From: Aphanomyces cochlioides
Taxonomy: Eukaryota > Oomycota > Saprolegniomycetes > Saprolegniales > Verrucalvaceae
NCBI GenBank assembly: GCA_019828595.1
Contig: JAHQRK010000011.1
Coordinates: 186,001 to 250,000 of the forward strand
Direction: 5' to 3'
Length of the DNA stretch: 64,000 nucleotides
A model generated the notes under the pieces. It made no database searches and was not told the DNA's origin. It saw nothing but the letters and a program-made list of their open reading frames with translations. Made by a program: the position numbers and the translations under genes. How positions within the stretch are numbered: position 1 is the first letter of the stretch; every line of letters starts with the position of its first letter. Below, one piece after another: positions 58,876 to 64,000 of this stretch.

Positions 58876-61388
58876 TCACTGCATGGTGAAGCCTGTGATT
58901 TCCATATTGATGACGAGCGTCAAATACGTGGCCATTTCTTCTTTGGTGTTGTAGAGAGGCAAGTCAATTCGGTTGAAGCACGTGTGCGCTTTGGGGTAGA
59001 GCCCTGTCGGTGGTACGCCGCGCCCCACCATTTGAATGCCAAACCGCCGCACTCTCCCATCATTGCTCAAAAGTCCCTACAGCCACACGTCAGTCTCCAT
59101 ATCGTCCGCGCTATCTGGGCCGATTACCTTGAAGCCTTCGACTGGAACGCGGGACGTGCCAGTGACAAACTGCAAAAGACGAGCACGCTGGTCTTGCGTG
59201 AACTCCGACACGATCGACCAGAACCACTCGATCACTTTCAGTTCTCCCTTCGACGGGTGGTCAAAGTCGAGGTATTTGATATCGCTGTGGCGTTGCCAGT
59301 CGTCCACGTCAATTTTCGGCACGCCACAGATAAGTAGCTCGAGCTCTTGGTAGTCAAAGACAGCGAGGAGATTGCGCGGAACGACATCGAACAACCCTTT
59401 CAAGAGCGCGTTCACTTGCGCATGAACCGAGTCAAACATGTAGTATTTCAGCAGCGCATGGAGATATTCTTCCTTATTGGCATCCGTGACTGGAATCGAC
59501 GCTCCATTTGGAATCAATTCGATCGGCGGCAGCGCTTGACCATTCGCATCAAACGTCTGGACAGTGAAATCCAACGACAGCGCCTCGACGTGGTCGTTTT
59601 CACGAAGCCAATGGGCATTGCGACATAATTCTTCGTCGAGGAACTCCAAATCCGAGAAGGAAATCGGCACGCCCAAGATATGTTTCAGCAGCGGCAAGGC
59701 AAAATGCACCGTGAGCAGTTGGCCTTCCAGCAAGCATTTGGCAATTAACCGTCCGATGAACTCATAACATTTCAAGTCGTCGGGCTTTAGTTGACTCGAG
59801 TTGGTGTTGATCCAATACCTACAACATGCTTGTTAGCCGCCGACGGGGCTAGAAATGTTTCAATGTACCCGGACTGCTCCACGAGAGACGACTGGAAGAG
59901 CCCGTAGGATCCATCAAAGAGCCGCTCACAGAGGAGGAGGACCCATTCGCGAAGAAGACCGCCGGCATCGAGACCTACATGGAGAAAAATGTCAACTTTG
60001 AAATCATTCTGAAGAGAATTTACCAGGCTCATCGATGAATTCGATGCGGAGGCGCTGCCGCAAATCCGAAGCGGGAATGAGCATGAGGAGATGCATCGAT
60101 TCTTCCAAGACGGCATCGCGACGGATTTCTATAAACGTGCCACGTCATAAGCTTGAAATTTTAAAAAAGAGCATACTGAGGAGTAAATGGCCTTCTTCCC
60201 ATGGCACGGCCACTTTGTCCAGTTCTTGGAGGAACCAGCGCACTTTGTGACGGAATGGCAACGCCGCCACGCTTTCAAAGTCGATTACTGAAGATGCCCG
60301 TGGGAATTCGTCCGTGTCAATCACTAGCGCGTCTGACATGCGAATGGTATCGGCTGGAACCCAAGATACGTTGCCAAAGTCGTCCATATCTCGCACAAAT
60401 CTAGCCAAGATGCCACCATGGGATCACGATGGATGAAGAATCAATACCCGACTGAATCTTGCGGCGCGATGGGTGACGAGTCGGCAGGTTTCTCGACGCG
60501 CTTTGTGATTTTTGCTAGCTTTTTCTTCTCCGATGACGGCGTCAGCATCAACTCTGTCTCGACAGTCGTGGATTCCGTCTGGGAAAATGACGTGCGGTTG
60601 TGCATGTCAAAGAGATATTCCTCAGGTGGAGGCGCCGCTTGGCTGGAGAGAACGCTCACACGAGGTTTGCAATCTTCGATGCGAACCTACATGCCACGAA
60701 TGAGTCAAAAGACTGGGAGGCTAGAAATCGTACCCATCGCATTTGTCCATCAGTGCCCTTTTCACGTTTCCACAGGTTTCGCCGGCGAGCGCCGCGTTGC
60801 CGTTGAGTCAAGTGGATATTTTCCTGCATTTCATTCAAGCGGCGGACGTGGAAAGATCTCTGTCGAGCCGCTTGAATTGGATCCAACTGTGCATCGGGAT
60901 CTCCTCCATGATAGCGAGGAGTCGCGACTACTTGTTCCGATACGACTAGACGCAGAGTGTGAAAGTTAGGTAGGGAATGCTCAGCATACCTTGAGGCGTG
61001 CCGCAGAGAAGGCATTCTCGTTTGGCAGGATGGTTATCATGGTAACAGATCGAGCATTGCCATTCCGTTTCGCCTGCCTCGATAAAACTAACGACGCTCA
61101 TTAGGATGCGACGGTCAACTTACAGGCTATGTACCTATCGACGAGCGAATGTCGCTGCATGTTGTTGTTCATGTTGTCGGTTTCCAAATACCGCGCGAGT
61201 CGGCGCTGGTGATAGCAATAGGCTAAGACGCTCAATAAGCCGACAAACGCCATTGCGCCGAGGAATATGTATATATACACCGCGAGTCCTGATCGAGACG
61301 GTCAAATCGACAAGATTAAGAGCGCTGTACCTCCATCAAACGACGTCGAAGCCTGCAAAGCGCGAAACATCCGCGGCGCAGCTTCCAT
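58876..61388 (-). CDS. Membrane-anchored HECT E3 ubiquitin ligase with RanBP-type zinc finger
   Basis: Proposed exons (minus): 61331-61388, 61135-61288, 60990-61087, 60734-60945, 60448-60686, 60177-60400, 60024-60128, 59869-59974, 59128-59818, 58876-59076; nine introns of 42-51 nt with agreeing phases; 695 residues. N-terminal TM/signal anchor (VYIYIFLGAMAFVGLLSVLAY), then a RanBP2-type zinc finger near residues 76-96 (WQCSICYHDNHPAKRECLLC). A basic linker follows, then a region FVRDMDDFGNVSWVPADTI. The HECT domain covers about the last 370 residues: IEFIDEPGLDAGGLLREW, CYEFIGRLIAKCLLEGQ, FDVVPRNLLAVFDYQELELL, VTGTSRVPVEGFKG and the catalytic HTCFNRIDLPLY with Cys662. It would transfer ubiquitin at a membrane, perhaps ER or vacuole. 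An upstream in-frame ATG at 61517 lies in AT-rich sequence and is disfavoured. Confidence 0.9.
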
Positions 61389-62137
61389 CTGCGTAGATCT
61401 CTCCACTCTTGAAGTGTAACGTTCCCAGTGGGACTTGGAAACTTTGAATTTTATTAAAATACCCATAGATTTCTGCTCAAAACCAAAAACAATTTTAAAA
61501 TATTTTCTATTTATCATCCCATTTACAATTAATTTCCAATTTTTTAATACATTTTTCTTCTATTTGTCACCCCGTTTACATAGAAAACGTAGGACAACAT
61601 CGAGGTGGAGTTGACGGACGAGATCGCGAACAGACGCCAGACTTTCCAAGCTCCACAAGCCACGTATGGCTGCGCAGGGAGGAGTAAATTTTCTGCCGTA
61701 ATTCTACCATACCAGCCAAGGAAGTCATATCTATTTCAGCGTCGTACGCACTGTACCTTGGTGATTTGACTGAAACCTAGGTGCATTGGAGCTCAAAATT
61801 GGTGCTTATATAGCCCTAAATTAACGAATTTGTATTGAATAAATTCTGAAGCTAGTGCGTATATAGGGCCAGTTCCAAGTAAAAAAATAATGCGACGCAG
61901 CCAATCAGAATGCTTCCCGTCCCATAGAATCTCAAAAATACTTTTAGGGCCTCTTTCAAGTAGTTTTTTTTGGCATCCCTGTTTTAGAGTTGTCGGGGGC
62001 ATCCAGGGGCCAAGATGGGTGAGACATAAATTATCGGAGGATTTACGTGACAGGCACGAAAACACATATTGAAAAACCTGTGCAATATATATACATCAAA
62101 ATTATCGAAAACTACAGGTACTAGTTTTAAGGGCTCA
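61389..62137. other. AT-rich intergenic DNA and transposon flank
   Basis: 5' flank of the HECT gene, then the left flank of the transposase gene. No gene seen. A 12-base inverted motif is listed separately. Confidence 0.45.
61994..62005 (+). repeat. Inverted-repeat motif, left side of Tc element
   Basis: CGGGGGCATCCA here; its exact complement lies at 63950-63961 on the other side of the transposase gene. May be an internal part of the element's terminal repeats. Confidence 0.45.
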
Positions 62138-63634
62138 TTAATCATTGCCTTCCATATCAGAGCCATATTCATCGCCAGTTTGGTTCTCGCTTGTTTGATC
62201 GTCAGGAATTTCTTGTTGGCAATCTTGTCCATCGTCTGAAGCATCTTTCGTCAAGATATAGGTATGAAGCTTCATCAATTCCGTTTTCGCTTTCGATATG
62301 CATCCATAGATTTGGGCCGATGTCAATTCAGAAAAGGCACTTCGAAGTCGTTCAAACACGTCTTTGAATGTAGTGGCATCTTTCACATATCGACGACCAA
62401 CATAGCCCTTGGTTATGGCCCAGATTGTTTCGATTGGCTGCAAACGGGAGTAGTATGGTGGGGTATACATGACGATATGCCCCTCTGTCTCTGCCATCGT
62501 CTTGACAACGGGTGCAATATATTGTTCGATATGCTTGCTAAGTTTATTCCATAGAATTGATTTCACTTCAGTTGCGTCAAAAGGAATGCCATAACGACTG
62601 CATGCATCGAGTAATTCGATTTTCTTGCTGCCTTTTCGCGGGGTGTCTGGTGGGAGCGACTTATGATAGCTTGCGTTATCCATCACAATGCATGCATTCA
62701 CAATACCATGTCTTCTCAACTCCTTCAACAGGACTTGAAACCATTTCACGAAGTAATTTGTGTCAAACATAGCATGGTAGTCCTTGGGTAGTTTGCCATT
62801 TCGAGCCACAATGTCCAGATTCAAAAGCATGGATTTCAACTGCTTCTTTCCTCCTTCGAAAATATCAAGCGCAATGACTTTAGAGTTGTCTTTTCCGCCG
62901 TCGACGATTGCAGCAATAAAGCAGTAGCGCCGACCGTTGTGGTACTCTTTGACATTCTTGTCCAAGAGATCGTCAGGATGGTACAACGTGTTATGGTGTC
63001 TAGAGTAATGATGATGAATATATGATTCATCCAAGTAGACAAAAGTACGACGGTCGGATTCGTCTTCGCATTCCATCAAAGCCAGCATTTTTTGAACATA
63101 CGAGTCTCTTGCCAATTCATTCTTTGTCGACAACACAAAATCATACACACCACCAGTCTTCTTTCCACGCTTGAATCCCATTTGCAGCAAGTAATTTTGA
63201 ACGTTGCGCTCAGATACAGCAAGGGACTTGCAGCAGCTGTAGTCCAAGTACATGTACCCTTGTTGGAAAAGAAAATCCATCACATCATGAGCCACTGTTC
63301 TCATGCGTTCAAGGCGTCGATTGCGGACAAAAGCTTGAACTTCTTCAAGGACGTGTTTATTACGGGGTATACGCGACGGATGGACGAAACGATTCGACGG
63401 TGGAGCAGCGACTTGGACAACTCTTTCCTGGACGTATACTCTCCACACTTCCTTGACGACCTTCTCACTTCGACCAAGAGCCTCGGCAACCCTTGCGCTT
63501 ACGTGTGAAGAGCCTTGGCTACGAAAGAACGCTTGGAGACGGAGAATATCGAGTCTTTCTTCCTTGGTCAATGCCGGAGGGCGCTTCTGCTTGACGTACG
63601 TCATAGCCTCTTCCAATACACGATTACCAGTCAT
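62138..63634 (-). CDS. Tc1/mariner-superfamily transposase
   Basis: 498 residues, one exon, ATG 63634. The N-terminal half has HTH-type segments (LTKEERLDILRLQAFFRSQG, VAEALGRSEKVVKEVW, LAVSERNVQNYLLQMGF). The catalytic domain follows with acidic residues in FVYLDESYIHHHYS, ACIVMDNASYHK and SRLQPIETIWAITKGYVG, the last being the typical D/E-before-W motif of IS630/Tc1/mariner DDE_3 enzymes. The spacing of the last two acids is longer than in classic mariners. The C-terminus is acidic and Gln-rich. The frame is intact, so the element could be active if its ends are. Confidence 0.85.
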   Translation of the reverse strand: MTGNRVLEEAMTYVKQKRPPALTKEERLDILRLQAFFRSQGSSHVSARVAEALGRSEKVVKEVWRVYVQERVVQVAAPPSNRFVHPSRIPRNKHVLEEVQAFVRNRRLERMRTVAHDVMDFLFQQGYMYLDYSCCKSLAVSERNVQNYLLQMGFKRGKKTGGVYDFVLSTKNELARDSYVQKMLALMECEDESDRRTFVYLDESYIHHHYSRHHNTLYHPDDLLDKNVKEYHNGRRYCFIAAIVDGGKDNSKVIALDIFEGGKKQLKSMLLNLDIVARNGKLPKDYHAMFDTNYFVKWFQVLLKELRRHGIVNACIVMDNASYHKSLPPDTPRKGSKKIELLDACSRYGIPFDATEVKSILWNKLSKHIEQYIAPVVKTMAETEGHIVMYTPPYYSRLQPIETIWAITKGYVGRRYVKDATTFKDVFERLRSAFSELTSAQIYGCISKAKTELMKLHTYILTKDASDDGQDCQQEIPDDQTSENQTGDEYGSDMEGND

Positions 63635-64000
63635 CTCAGGCGTTGCAAATGAAGAAATGGCGGCTGGTGTATTAAGTCCGAAACAATATAAATTTAAAAA
63701 GTTATATGAAAAATATAAAAATATATAATATTACAAAACCTCGAATATTTTTTATTGGTTTTTAGAGGTTATATGGATGAAAGATGCAAATTGACTAACA
63801 TTCCAAAAGGTTTTCGATGCTAGATAACAGAATATTTAGTTTCATAGGATAATGTTTTGAAGTTATATTCTATATTTTATTTCCTACACCCCACACAAAT
63901 TTTTATTAAAATCTGACTTGATTTGATCGAAATATGACAATTTGGGTCTTGGATGCCCCCGGGTACTATTAGGCCAAAATTTGCTCCCAAGTACAGTTGT
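63635..64000. other. Right flank of the Tc element, window edge
   Basis: AT-rich with no gene. The complement of the left inverted motif is at 63950-63961. The last 30 bases (GCCAAAATTTGCTCCCAAGT) loosely mirror 61785-61810, so the element end probably lies at or just beyond the window edge. Confidence 0.45.

Overview
The window looks like nuclear DNA of an oomycete, most likely a Saprolegniales (Aphanomyces/Saprolegnia-type) species; the genus is an inference. The grounds are compact, intron-bearing eukaryotic genes with very small introns (37-51 nt in every gene where I could join exons), closely packed genes on both strands, a secreted/cell-wall repertoire (GH20, GH17 with lectin, LysM, CBM1-like and glutaredoxin modules, a mucin-like multi-pass protein, an elicitin-like membrane protein), helicase-associated (HA) repeat proteins, and several families of cut-and-paste transposons. 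No rRNA, tRNA or CRISPR array was recognised by eye.

Layout. 1-0.3 kb: truncated Tc-type transposase. 1.2-5.2 kb: SIN3 transcriptional co-repressor (7 exons, minus). 6.0-8.0 kb: secreted beta-N-acetylhexosaminidase (GH20). 8.8-10.6 kb: secreted beta-lactamase/serine-hydrolase-like protein that lacks the catalytic Ser/Lys. 11-25 kb: an accessory block of HA-repeat genes and PP2C phosphatases. It holds two intact HA genes, two broken full-size copies, two fragments, one intact PP2C and one decayed PP2C, and is best read as a tandem [PP2C + HA] duplication with one unit decayed. 25.9-28.4 kb: CPSF73 pre-mRNA 3'-end endonuclease (8 exons). 28.6-39 kb: small secreted protein, two-CH-domain actin-binding-type protein, a 1941-residue mucin-like membrane protein, and an elicitin-like membrane protein. 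40-44 kb: a 1356-residue GH17 multi-domain wall protein. 45.6-51.1 kb: a tandem array of a short two-TM cysteine-rich family followed by an anoctamin (TMEM16). 51.2-56.4 kb: a composite PIF/Harbinger transposon flanked by TTA. 57-61.4 kb: mitochondrial phenylalanyl-tRNA synthetase (9 exons) and a membrane-anchored HECT ubiquitin ligase with a RanBP-type zinc finger (10 exons). 62.1-63.6 kb: Tc1/mariner-superfamily transposase.

How it fits together. The conserved genes (SIN3, CPSF73, PheRS, HECT ligase, anoctamin) are ordinary housekeeping functions. The surface/secreted genes concern wall glucan and chitin and host or environment contact. Between them lie fast-changing tandem arrays and transposons. 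A palindromic ATCCGGAT-like element sits 20-130 nt upstream of several unrelated start codons and also upstream of both genes inside the Harbinger transposon, so it is a candidate shared promoter element.

The most unusual items are: the Harbinger composite in which one copy keeps the catalytic Asp but has its accessory gene split by an inversion, while the other has Asp changed to Asn but an intact accessory gene; the HA/PP2C co-duplication; the array of small two-TM genes with a relic anoctamin exon embedded in it; the catalytically dead secreted beta-lactamase fold; and the glucanase-glutaredoxin fusion. Exon boundaries come from reading frames, GT-AG sites and family alignment from memory; none was checked against transcripts.
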